A DNA stretch of 64,000 bases from Victivallis sp. Marseille-Q1083 (GTDB lineage Bacteria > Verrucomicrobiota > Lentisphaeria > Victivallales > Victivallaceae). The notes beneath the pieces are model-generated. The model was not told where the DNA came from, did not search any database, and was given only the letters and a program-made list of their open reading frames with translations. Of the stretch, positions 26,400 to 33,988 are shown in pieces; the stretch's first letter is position 1, and each line of letters opens with the position of its first letter. The stretch covers positions 3,693,339 to 3,757,338 of the forward strand of contig NZ_CAHJXL010000001.1 in NCBI RefSeq assembly GCF_903645315.1, in the 5' to 3' direction. The translations under genes and the position numbers were made by a program.

Positions 26400-27479
26400 T
26401 CACCGCCTGCCGACGGAGCCGCGTTCCAATAGAAGCGGCGTAATTTGGTACAGAGCGGGTTTTTCCGAATCGGCGGGATTCAAAATGGCCTGAAAAATCT
26501 GTTGCGCCACCCCCGCCGCGTCGCATCCTATCGTCGTCAGTTGCGGTGACGAGTCCGGGGCCGGCCTCAAGCCGTCGAAACCGATGACCGCCAGATCCTC
26601 CGGTACGCGCAGGCCGTGTTTTTGCGCGCATTGTATCAGTTTGGCTGCCACATCGTCGGTCACCCCGAAAACCGCATCGAAATCCGCCAGGTTGACGTTG
26701 CCGGTTCGCAGGAAATGCTCCGGATCGGCTTGATCCGCCGCGTCCACGGAGGTGATGACCCGTACGTTCACCAGTGCGGGTTCTTCGAACACCCGTTGAC
26801 AAAATCCGCCAATGCGTTTATAGAAAAGTTCGCTGCGGTACCCGGCGGAGATTCCCGCCACCAGAAAATTCCGGTAATTGCGCTGCCGAAGATATTCCGC
26901 TGCCAGATAACCGCCTTGTTGATTATCGCTGATGACGATCGAGGAGAAAAAGCTCCTGTCGGTCGGATTCAGGCTGACAAAATGCGTTCGCCGGGGAGCG
27001 TCCTTCGCCAGGTTTTCCGCAAAAGGAATGTTGTTCAGCGTCGGAACCACCACGCCGTCGATTTCCGCGCGCTCGTTCAACAGCCATTCCAGCGAGGAGT
27101 CATCGTGAGGAGAAAAGAAAATCAGTTGGTGAGGCCGCATTTCCGGCAATTGCAGCAGGGTCTGATAGATCAGCCGCAGCAGCGGTTCATATTCGGACCA
27201 TTCCGCGTTGCCAAGCCAGACAATGCGCAGCTTTCGACAGTTGCGGGAAATATCGCGCACCCGGCTTTTGGCTCCCCGGCGGCTCTCCACGAACCCCTGC
27301 TGCCGCAATTCCTTCAGCGCCAGCCGGAGCGTGCCGCGCCCGACGCCGAACATGGCGGCCAATTTGTGCTCCGGGGGCAGCAAACTGCCATCCGGGAACG
27401 AGCCGGAAATGATTTCCCGTTCCAGGGTTTGCCGGATCGATACATATTTCGCGAAATGTCCTTTGGTATTCCCGGGCAT
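26400..27479 (-). CDS. GntR-HTH/LacI-sensor transcriptional regulator (locus 1)
   Basis: A 359-residue regulator. The N-terminal GntR winged helix (about residues 10-75) has YVSIRQTLEREIISG, LLPPEHKLAAMFGVGRGTLR and QGFVESRRGAKSRV. It is followed by a LacI/periplasmic-binding-protein-like effector domain containing YLAAEYLRQRNYRNFLVAG and AVIGFDGLRPAPDSSPQLTT. This AraR-like architecture typically binds a sugar. The ATG at 27479 follows AAAGGACGG; the longer ORF to 27569 covers the promoter. It is divergent from the pilin-like/DUF4838/GH20 genes, so it most likely controls them and itself in response to a glycan-derived sugar. Confidence 0.87.
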   Translation of the reverse strand: MPGNTKGHFAKYVSIRQTLEREIISGSFPDGSLLPPEHKLAAMFGVGRGTLRLALKELRQQGFVESRRGAKSRVRDISRNCRKLRIVWLGNAEWSEYEPLLRLIYQTLLQLPEMRPHQLIFFSPHDDSSLEWLLNERAEIDGVVVPTLNNIPFAENLAKDAPRRTHFVSLNPTDRSFFSSIVISDNQQGGYLAAEYLRQRNYRNFLVAGISAGYRSELFYKRIGGFCQRVFEEPALVNVRVITSVDAADQADPEHFLRTGNVNLADFDAVFGVTDDVAAKLIQCAQKHGLRVPEDLAVIGFDGLRPAPDSSPQLTTIGCDAAGVAQQIFQAILNPADSEKPALYQITPLLLERGSVGRR

Positions 27480-27537
27480 GGTGTCCGTCCTTTTTTTGCC
27501 GATTCGGATTTCATGGAAAGAAACTTCTTTATCAACA

Positions 27538-27565
27538 ATCATACCAAAAAAGATAACAATGTCAA
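27538..27565 (-). promoter_or_regulatory. Sigma-70 promoter of the locus 1 regulator
   Basis: On the minus strand, TTGACA (27560-27565) and TATGAT (27538-27543) are separated by 16 bases. Two ATTGTT elements 21 bases apart lie immediately after the -35 and across the end of the -10, where a bound repressor would block polymerase. Confidence 0.65.
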
Positions 27566-27569
27566 GCAA

Positions 27570-27840
27570 GCGGATAACTTTAAGATATTTTTTCGGCCGG
27601 TGTTTGGAAGTTTCATGATTTACGGCTTTCAGTTTTCAATTTCAGGATCCGGCGTATGATTGAAAGCAGGTGATTGCCGGATGGCCTGATGTGTCTGCGC
27701 ACGGCGTTGATGGCTGCGTTCTTATTTCTTATCATGAAACGTAAATCAAAAAAACTGGAGCCGGATAAGTTCATAAATGCGATTTCAACCCCGCGGCTAT
27801 CATCGACGGGAAGAAAAAAGAAGGCTGGCGATTAAAAATA
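27570..27840. other. Intergenic stretch, no gene seen
   Basis: This stretch lies between the regulator promoter and the pilin promoter. All frames are short and carry no recognisable domain. I see nothing here beyond scattered short repeats such as TGATTTACG and its complement CGTAAATCA about 120 bases apart. Confidence 0.5.
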
Positions 27841-27846
27841 AAAAAA

Positions 27847-27889
27847 AGTTGTTCTGGTAGTTGACATAGTTGTTCTATTTCATTATACT
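27847..27889 (+). promoter_or_regulatory. Sigma-70 promoter with direct-repeat operator of the pilin-DUF4838 genes
   Basis: TTGACA at 27861-27866 and TATACT at 27884-27889 have a 17-base spacer. AGTTGTTCT occurs twice, at 27847-27855 and 27868-27876, exactly 21 bases apart and flanking the -35. The same 21-base period of TTGTT elements is present in the regulator's own promoter, which suggests one regulator controls both. Confidence 0.65.
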
Positions 27890-27966
27890 TTGATTGATGA
27901 TGGATTCATCTCGGAACAAAAATCGGAAGCGGATCATCGCGGAACAACCAAAGGAAGGAAGTACAA

Positions 27967-28713
27967 ATGAAAAAATCATTCACATTGATTGAATTGTTAG
28001 TAGTGGTTGCAATTATTGCGATTCTTGCCAGCATGTTGCTGCCGGCGTTGGCAAGGGCCAAAACGGCAGCGCAGAGAATCAGTTGTATTTCCAACTTGAA
28101 ACAGTGTTCCTTGGGACAGCAGTTGTATGCGGTGGATGCCGATAACTATGTGCTGGTGTACAGTTGGGACGGGACGAACGAATTGACCTGGGGCGGCGCG
28201 TTGCTGTACGGCGCATATCTGGGAACGGCGGATGTGTTGAATTGTCCGGCGCTGACCTATACGAAAGGGCTGACTTGGGAGCATGGCTACAAGAATTCAT
28301 GGGACCAGTGGGAAAATTATGGCGCATCTCATACCCGGGAAGGCGACTGGGACAATTATTACGACAAGATGGCCGCGAGATGGGGCAGTTTCTTTTCCGC
28401 CATCTCCTTCCATGAAGCCGGGCAGGGGGCTCATCTCTGGGCAATGTCAAAAATGATTGCGCCGTCGGATACGTTCATGATTGTCGATTCCATCAAAAAC
28501 AACGGCCACGGCAGCACGAATTTTCATCCGCGGATCTTTTGGGGCAATGAAACGGCCATGGGGATCCATCATGGCGGAACCTCCGGAAATCTTGCGTTTG
28601 CCGACGGCCATGCCGCCGCGGTTTCCAAGAACGCGTTGATCGGCGAATATTATTTTAAATATCTGAACGGTGGAGCTGGAGTGCTTTCCTTCGATCCGGT
28701 TGTCTCTCAATAA
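27967..28713 (+). CDS. Prepilin-type secreted protein, H-X9-DG type (locus 1)
   Basis: A 248-residue protein with a type II/IV prepilin N-terminus: MKKS, then [19 protein letters not shown] with the conserved Glu at position +5 and a 20-residue hydrophobic helix. Residue -1 is Ser rather than the usual Gly. The C-terminal part contains [20 protein letters not shown], the histidine...DG pattern of the prepilin-associated H-X9-DG domain (ten residues lie between His and DG here). Such DUF1559-like proteins are abundant in Lentisphaerota and Planctomycetota, but their role is not established. GGAAGGAAG precedes the ATG. The DUF4838 gene follows after 50 bases, so co-expression is likely. Confidence 0.87.
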   Translation: MKKSFTLIELLVVVAIIAILASMLLPALARAKTAAQRISCISNLKQCSLGQQLYAVDADNYVLVYSWDGTNELTWGGALLYGAYLGTADVLNCPALTYTKGLTWEHGYKNSWDQWENYGASHTREGDWDNYYDKMAARWGSFFSAISFHEAGQGAHLWAMSKMIAPSDTFMIVDSIKNNGHGSTNFHPRIFWGNETAMGIHHGGTSGNLAFADGHAAAVSKNALIGEYYFKYLNGGAGVLSFDPVVSQ

Positions 28714-28763
28714 CTGTATTGAAAAGGAACGGAAGGTGCGGTTACGGGAAAGTTGATAGATCA

Positions 28764-30938
28764 ATGAAAAACATGTTGCTGCTGATACTTGCATTTTTAG
28801 GTTTCGTCCTTCGGACGGAAGCCATGTCGATCGTTGTCGACGGAGTCCCCCTCGGTTCGATTTACAGTGCTGAAGAGGCCGATGAATTGGAATGGAAGGC
28901 CGCGACGGAACTGCGAAAATATCTTCGTGCGGTATCGGGTGCCGAATTGGCCGTTTCCCGGACGGAAACTCCGCAAACCATGATTTATGTCGGGAAAAGC
29001 GCCTTGCCGGAGGACTGGCGGGAAGTCCTCCGGCCGGGTGAAATCCGAATGCTAGAGAAAGGCGGGGAACTCTTTTTGTATGGGGAAAAACCGGCCGCCA
29101 CCCTGTACTGTATTTATGAATTCATCGAACGGCAGCTGGGGGGGCGTTTTCTTGATCCTTGCAATGATATTGAAGATATCCCGCCGCAGAATACGCTGGA
29201 GATTCCGGATGGCCTGAGGTATGCTTATGCGCCGCGATTTACGACTCGCTCCTTATACGACGATCCGCGTTTTATGTATAAAGTCCGTTCCAACGGCTGC
29301 TCACCGGATGGAACCCTCAGCATTCTGGTCGGCTTCTGCCATACTTTCGAGCAGTTGATTCCGCCGTCGCAGTACTATGACGCGCATCCGGAATGGTTCG
29401 CCATGCGTGATGGCGTCCGGCTGAAAAACGATGCGCAATTATGCCTGGCAAATGACGAAATGCGGGCGGAATTGATCAAAAACGCCCTGGCAAAGCTTGC
29501 CGCCCAGCTCGAAGTATATCCCGGAACCCGTTATATCTCCATCAGCCAGAATGACAATAATTTGTATTGCACCTGCGAAGCGTGCGCCGCAGTGGACGCG
29601 GCGGCCGGTTCCCCGTCCGGCAGCCTGATTCATTTCGTCAACCTGGTCGCCGAAGAGATTGAAAAAAAGTACCCGGACATTCTCGTCGAGACCTTAGCCT
29701 ATCAATACTCCTCGGTACCGCCGAAAAATCTGCGGCCGCGTCATAACGTCATGATCCGCCTTTGTACCGACCAATGCGTTTTCAACCGCCCTTTTTCCGC
29801 CCCGGAGAATCGGAATTTTTTCACCCATCTGACGCAATGGAGTCAAATTGCCACCCACCTGGGCGTTTGGCATTATGTCGGCAATTTCGGTTGCGCCTAT
29901 ATTCCTTACGCAAATCTGTATCCGTTGCGGGAGCAGCTTGAGACGCTGGCGGCACACCAAGTCACCTATTTGTATTTACAAGGCGCGTACAATGAATTTT
30001 TCGCCATGCGCAATTATATCTACCGCCATTTGCTTTGGGATCAGTCGTATGACGTTCGGGTGCTGGCAAAGGAGTTCGCTGAGAGGTATTATGGTGAAGC
30101 GGCTCCGGAAATCCTTGCTTATCTGGATTTGCTGGAGGCGGAAGCCGCCCGCCCCGGCGCAGTGATCCGTACTCTGGGAACCGGCAGTACCGAAGGCTGG
30201 CTGTCGTTGGACGGCTTGCTGAAGGGCCGGACGATGATGGAGCGCGCACTGGCAAAAAGCGCCGGAAACGCCGAAGTTCACCGCCGGGTGCGGCAGGTGG
30301 CCTTCGCGCTGGATGTGGCAACCCTGCTGCGGGGAGAATACGCCGGCTTCAACCGCGACCGCGACCGCTATCCGCCGCTGGATTTGGACGCCGTTCTGGA
30401 TTCGGTAGCATCGGCCTGGGAAGAGCTGCAAATTCCCGGTTTTACGGCGTGCCGCGTCGATGCGTTGCGCAAGCGTATCGCCCAACGGACCTTCGGCGCG
30501 AAACCGGATTTCTGCCGTGAGGTTCCCGATTCGGATTATCTGGAGTTTACCGCTGAAGATCTGACGGAAAAAACGATCGACGACCCGAAAGCAGCGGGCG
30601 GGAAAGCGCTGAAATACGACGTGGCCGGCGGCTGGTATTTCCAGATGGATTTGCCGGTCTGTTCCGCAGTTGAAAATTACAAGTGGTCCGTTTATGTGTC
30701 TTTGTACTGCGAGGCGGAATATGCCAACGGCGCTTTGCCCGCATTTGCTTTCGGCACCTGCGGCGCGACCGATTCGGAAGTGACCGGTTCGTATGGACAA
30801 TATGTCGGCGGCGATTACCGCTGGCTGAAAATCGGCACATTCAATTTGAACGCGCCGAATAAACTGTGGGCGGCCAATCAACCCGGCACCACCACTTACA
30901 TTGACCGGATCGTGCTGGTCCGGGAACCTGAACCTTGA
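28764..30938 (+). CDS. Secreted DUF4838 protein, GH67-like (locus 1)
   Basis: A 724-residue exported protein: a signal peptide (MKNMLLLILAFLGFVLRTEA), an N-terminal alpha-glucuronidase-N-like domain to about residue 130 (ATELRKYLRAVSGAEL, then AATLYCIYEFIERQLGGRF), and the DUF4838 TIM-barrel-like core. The core holds the motif ISISQNDNNLYCTCEAC near residue 260, with a cysteine triplet that may bind a metal, and [13 protein letters not shown]-terminal jelly-roll-like region follows after about 590. DUF4838 proteins are thought to cleave uronic-acid or other acidic glycans, but no activity is established. The start was chosen for the signal peptide; the ribosome-binding site is weak. Confidence 0.83.
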   Translation: MKNMLLLILAFLGFVLRTEAMSIVVDGVPLGSIYSAEEADELEWKAATELRKYLRAVSGAELAVSRTETPQTMIYVGKSALPEDWREVLRPGEIRMLEKGGELFLYGEKPAATLYCIYEFIERQLGGRFLDPCNDIEDIPPQNTLEIPDGLRYAYAPRFTTRSLYDDPRFMYKVRSNGCSPDGTLSILVGFCHTFEQLIPPSQYYDAHPEWFAMRDGVRLKNDAQLCLANDEMRAELIKNALAKLAAQLEVYPGTRYISISQNDNNLYCTCEACAAVDAAAGSPSGSLIHFVNLVAEEIEKKYPDILVETLAYQYSSVPPKNLRPRHNVMIRLCTDQCVFNRPFSAPENRNFFTHLTQWSQIATHLGVWHYVGNFGCAYIPYANLYPLREQLETLAAHQVTYLYLQGAYNEFFAMRNYIYRHLLWDQSYDVRVLAKEFAERYYGEAAPEILAYLDLLEAEAARPGAVIRTLGTGSTEGWLSLDGLLKGRTMMERALAKSAGNAEVHRRVRQVAFALDVATLLRGEYAGFNRDRDRYPPLDLDAVLDSVASAWEELQIPGFTACRVDALRKRIAQRTFGAKPDFCREVPDSDYLEFTAEDLTEKTIDDPKAAGGKALKYDVAGGWYFQMDLPVCSAVENYKWSVYVSLYCEAEYANGALPAFAFGTCGATDSEVTGSYGQYVGGDYRWLKIGTFNLNAPNKLWAANQPGTTTYIDRIVLVREPEP

Positions 30939-31020
30939 GTCCGGGGCGATTGTGGAAGCCAACGAAAACGGGAACAAATTCGCATTCAGAAATATGAAAA
31001 ATTGTATGGATTGACCGAAA

Positions 31021-32439
31021 ATGGAAAGAAACCGGATGTTCGACTGCATGATTCCCCGTCCGCTGGAAGTTTGTTGCGCCGCCGGCAGTCTGCCTCTGGC
31101 AAAACTTACCGGCATTGGCGCGGCAAAGGAACTTATCCCGATCGGCCAGAGACTCGGCGCCGCGCTGGAGCGGTATGAGTTGTATTTGCCCTGCGGCGCG
31201 GCAAGGTCCGACGGCGCGATTGTTCTGCGTTTTGATCCTGATTTGCGCACGGAGGCCTGGAAGATCAATATTCATTCCGCGGGCATTACCCTCTGCGGCG
31301 GCGATGCGGCGGGGGTTTTTTATGGGACGGAAGCCTTGACGCAACTTATTTGCGTTTGCCGCCGTCATGGCTGGGCCGATGACGAAATTCCGTTCGGAAC
31401 GATCGTCGATATGCCGCGCTATCGCTGGCGGGGGATTATGCTGGACAGTGCCCGGCATTTTCAGCCGGCGGAACAGATTCTCCGATTGTTGGCAATACTG
31501 GGAAAACACCGGATCAACATCTTTCACTGGCATTTGAGCGACAACGAAGGCTTTCGCACTCCATCGCGCCTGGCGCCGGCGCTGAACCGCATCGGCCGTA
31601 TAAGCGCGGGATGCTACTCCCATGCGGAATTGGAAGAAATCCGGCGGGTTGCCGGTCAAAATTTCATCACTATTGTACCGGAAATAGAAATGCCCGGTCA
31701 TTGCGGCGGTATTTTGCAGTGTTTCCCGGAATATGCCTGCAATCCGTCAAGTCCCGGTGCGGAACTCTGCCTCGGAAAGCCGGCCGTCAGAGAGTTTATG
31801 AAATCCCTGATCGCGGAGTTCTCCGCTCTTTTTCCGGAAAGTCCATTCCTGCATTTAGCCGGGGATGAGGCAAATCACGCCGCCTGGCAGTCCTGCGGCG
31901 ACTGTCAGCGCATGTTGCAGGACAAACAGCTTGAAAATGTGCGTGAACTGGAAAGTGATTTCATGCGGGAAATGATCCGGTACGTATCATTGACGGGACG
32001 CGAACCGATTACCTGGGCGACGGAGAATGAATTGTCCGGGGAGGGGGTTGTACAGTGCTGGGGCAGCGATCAGGAGGTCGGGCGGCAAAGGAAACGCCGG
32101 GGACAATATATTTATTCCCTGAATAAACATTGCTATTTCGATTTTCCGGCTTCCCCGGGGGAGGAATTGTTTCCGTGGACCTCGCCCCTGCCGGAAATCG
32201 CCGTTTATGACGCACACGCCTGTGCGGTATGGGAAAATGTTCTGGCGGAGAAGTTGCTCGGCATTGAAGCCTGTCTGTGGACGGAAGCGGTTCCCGGATG
32301 GCGAACTTTGTCCAAAGTCGTTCCTCGCCTGCAGGCTTGGGCGGAAAATTCCTGGTCCATGCCGGAACGCAAAGAATATCATGATTTTTGCCGACGCAAA
32401 GAACTTTTAACCGCCTGCGGATATCTTTTTGACCAGTAA
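31021..32439 (+). CDS. GH20 beta-N-acetylhexosaminidase-like enzyme
   Basis: A 472-residue glycoside hydrolase family 20 protein. The N-terminal GH20b-like domain runs to about residue 130 and is followed by the barrel: YRWRGIMLDSARHFQP, INIFHWHLSDNEGFRTP, VPEIEMPGHCGG and the catalytic pair Asp282-Glu283 in HLAGDEANHAAW. GH20 enzymes release terminal GlcNAc or GalNAc by substrate-assisted catalysis. The WHLTDDQGWR motif is altered to WHLSDNEGFR. No signal peptide is seen, so it probably acts in the cytoplasm on imported oligosaccharides. A second in-frame ATG at 31036 has a better-spaced GGAAAG. It is the third gene after the locus 1 promoter. Confidence 0.87.
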   Translation: MERNRMFDCMIPRPLEVCCAAGSLPLAKLTGIGAAKELIPIGQRLGAALERYELYLPCGAARSDGAIVLRFDPDLRTEAWKINIHSAGITLCGGDAAGVFYGTEALTQLICVCRRHGWADDEIPFGTIVDMPRYRWRGIMLDSARHFQPAEQILRLLAILGKHRINIFHWHLSDNEGFRTPSRLAPALNRIGRISAGCYSHAELEEIRRVAGQNFITIVPEIEMPGHCGGILQCFPEYACNPSSPGAELCLGKPAVREFMKSLIAEFSALFPESPFLHLAGDEANHAAWQSCGDCQRMLQDKQLENVRELESDFMREMIRYVSLTGREPITWATENELSGEGVVQCWGSDQEVGRQRKRRGQYIYSLNKHCYFDFPASPGEELFPWTSPLPEIAVYDAHACAVWENVLAEKLLGIEACLWTEAVPGWRTLSKVVPRLQAWAENSWSMPERKEYHDFCRRKELLTACGYLFDQ

Positions 32440-32511
32440 CGCCGCCGGCCAGTTCTCTTCCGGGTGGGGAAAAGCCATTGTCCATCTGGAACGTTGCGTC
32501 CGCTGCCGGAC

Positions 32512-33819
32512 TCAGCGGTGCAGCTTTTCGACCATTTCGGCGATGGCCGCAGTGTATTCCGGCGGGTTGCCGTGGCCCATCGTCGGCATGTCGATGATCC
32601 GTTTCATTTTTCCCGGCAGATTGTTGTAGGCGGCGTAGACGGAAGCCGGCACACTGGCGACGTCGACCCAGCCGACGATGACGGTGGTCGGACAGTGAAC
32701 CCGCCGGGCGAAGTTGGCTGTATCGCAATAGCTGGTGGCCGGAATGATCCGCACCCACCGGCCCGGCTGGGCGGAGCGCAGCAATTGTGGGCCGCCCGGC
32801 GCCCGGCCGGCGACGCCGGCGCCGAGATCACAGAAAGACGGCACGCCGGTCACCACCATCGCGATGTCCGGGTTGAGCGCCGCCAGCGCCAACGCGGCGC
32901 CGCCCTGGCTGGAACCGCAGATGCCGAGATTTTTGCCGTCGTATTTCGGATGGTTGCGGATGGCATCCAGCAGACGGCTCATGCCCAGATAGGCGTCGCG
33001 GAAGAAAAATTTTTCTCGGTCGGTGACGCCGATACAGGTATAATAGGCTATTTCCGGCAGATAACGTCCCGCATAGGCGGCGTCATGACGCGCCTTGTTT
33101 TCAGCCGGATCGTCGGACGGCTCGTATTCATGGACGTTGAGAAACAAACTGATGGTATCCGGGAAACGGAAGTAAGTGGCATTGCTGGCATTGCCGGCAC
33201 CCGGAACGCAGGCGACGGCCGGAAATTTTCCCTCCTTGGCCGGCACGGTCAGCACGCCGTAAATGCGTTTGCCGTTGACATTGGCGGCATTGACCAGGAA
33301 GCAGTCGAACTGTTCGTCGCTGCCGGCTGGATAAGGTGCGATTTGCCAATCCGGCGGCACCGCCGCCAGCTGCTCGAAGCTCTGCTGCCAGAAAACGTCA
33401 AAATCTTCCGGCTCCGGGAAGGCCTGGCGGATTTTTTCCGGTTCGTAAGCGGCGGCGGCGATCGCTTTGGCTACGCATCGGTCATCGATGTACCATTCGG
33501 CGACACAGCGCAGGAAGCCGGGAGCGGACAGGGTATAAGTCACTTCCGCCGGACCGTCGGCCAGCCTGGCGTCCCGGCGGTGGAGAACGGGACCGCCGTC
33601 GTTGGTAAGGTGGAATCTTATTTCTCCGTCGGCTGCCGGCTGTCCGTCGAGTTCGGCGGCGGCGATGAAAGTGGCCGGCTTGATGCAGTTGAAACGCCGG
33701 GTGTCATTCCGGTCGGCCAGCCTGATATCCAGATGATATTCCGGCGCCGCGCCGGTCAGCAGAGTGGAACAAAAACAGATGGAACCGATTCCCAGCCAAC
33801 GCCGACAGCGATGCAACAT
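32512..33819 (-). CDS. Secreted acetyl esterase, CE7/AXE1-like
   Basis: A 435-residue exported alpha/beta-hydrolase. After a signal peptide (about residues 1-24) comes an Ig-like N-terminal region to about 125, then an acetyl xylan esterase (AXE1/CE7) domain. The domain shows IYGVLTVPAKEGKFPAV, the nucleophile Ser304 in LGICGSSQGGAAL, the acid in VIVGWVDVASVPAS and the histidine in PTMGHGNPPEY. CE7 enzymes remove acetyl groups from xylo-oligosaccharides and related sugars; the usual CE7 length is about 320, so the N-terminal domain is extra. AAGGAG lies 11 bases before the ATG, and a strong promoter lies about 45 bases upstream. Confidence 0.85.
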   Translation of the reverse strand: MLHRCRRWLGIGSICFCSTLLTGAAPEYHLDIRLADRNDTRRFNCIKPATFIAAAELDGQPAADGEIRFHLTNDGGPVLHRRDARLADGPAEVTYTLSAPGFLRCVAEWYIDDRCVAKAIAAAAYEPEKIRQAFPEPEDFDVFWQQSFEQLAAVPPDWQIAPYPAGSDEQFDCFLVNAANVNGKRIYGVLTVPAKEGKFPAVACVPGAGNASNATYFRFPDTISLFLNVHEYEPSDDPAENKARHDAAYAGRYLPEIAYYTCIGVTDREKFFFRDAYLGMSRLLDAIRNHPKYDGKNLGICGSSQGGAALALAALNPDIAMVVTGVPSFCDLGAGVAGRAPGGPQLLRSAQPGRWVRIIPATSYCDTANFARRVHCPTTVIVGWVDVASVPASVYAAYNNLPGKMKRIIDMPTMGHGNPPEYTAAIAEMVEKLHR

Positions 33820-33860
33820 CTTATCAAAATCTCCTTATGCTGATGATTACAAGTCAGAGT

Positions 33861-33889
33861 AATATAATGAACCTCCAACCGGTTTTCAA
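33861..33889 (-). promoter_or_regulatory. Sigma-70 promoter of the CE7-like esterase
   Basis: On the minus strand, TTGAAA (33884-33889) and TATATT (33861-33866) are separated by 17 bases, about 42 bases before the esterase ATG. Confidence 0.6.
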
Positions 33890-33913
33890 ATAACAAGAGA
33901 GACCGGCGAGGAA

Positions 33914-33983
33914 CCGCAACGGCGCCGAAAACGGCAAACCATGGCCGGCGGCGTCCGTCTCGCCGGGGCCATGGCTGTTGCGG
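33914..33983 (-). terminator. Three-way-junction-like hairpin after the phosphodiesterase gene
   Basis: The outer stem CCGCAAC (33914-33920) with GTTGCGG (33977-33983) encloses two hairpins: GCCG-AAAA-CGGC (33924-33935), and CCATGGCC (33939-33946) with GGCCATGG (33967-33974), the latter extended inward by GGCG/CGCC. On the minus strand it begins 6 bases after the stop of the phosphodiesterase gene, so a 3'-end or terminator role is likely. The uridine tract on that strand is poor, while the plus strand has ATTTTT after the stem. Confidence 0.45.
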
Positions 33984-33988
33984 AATTT

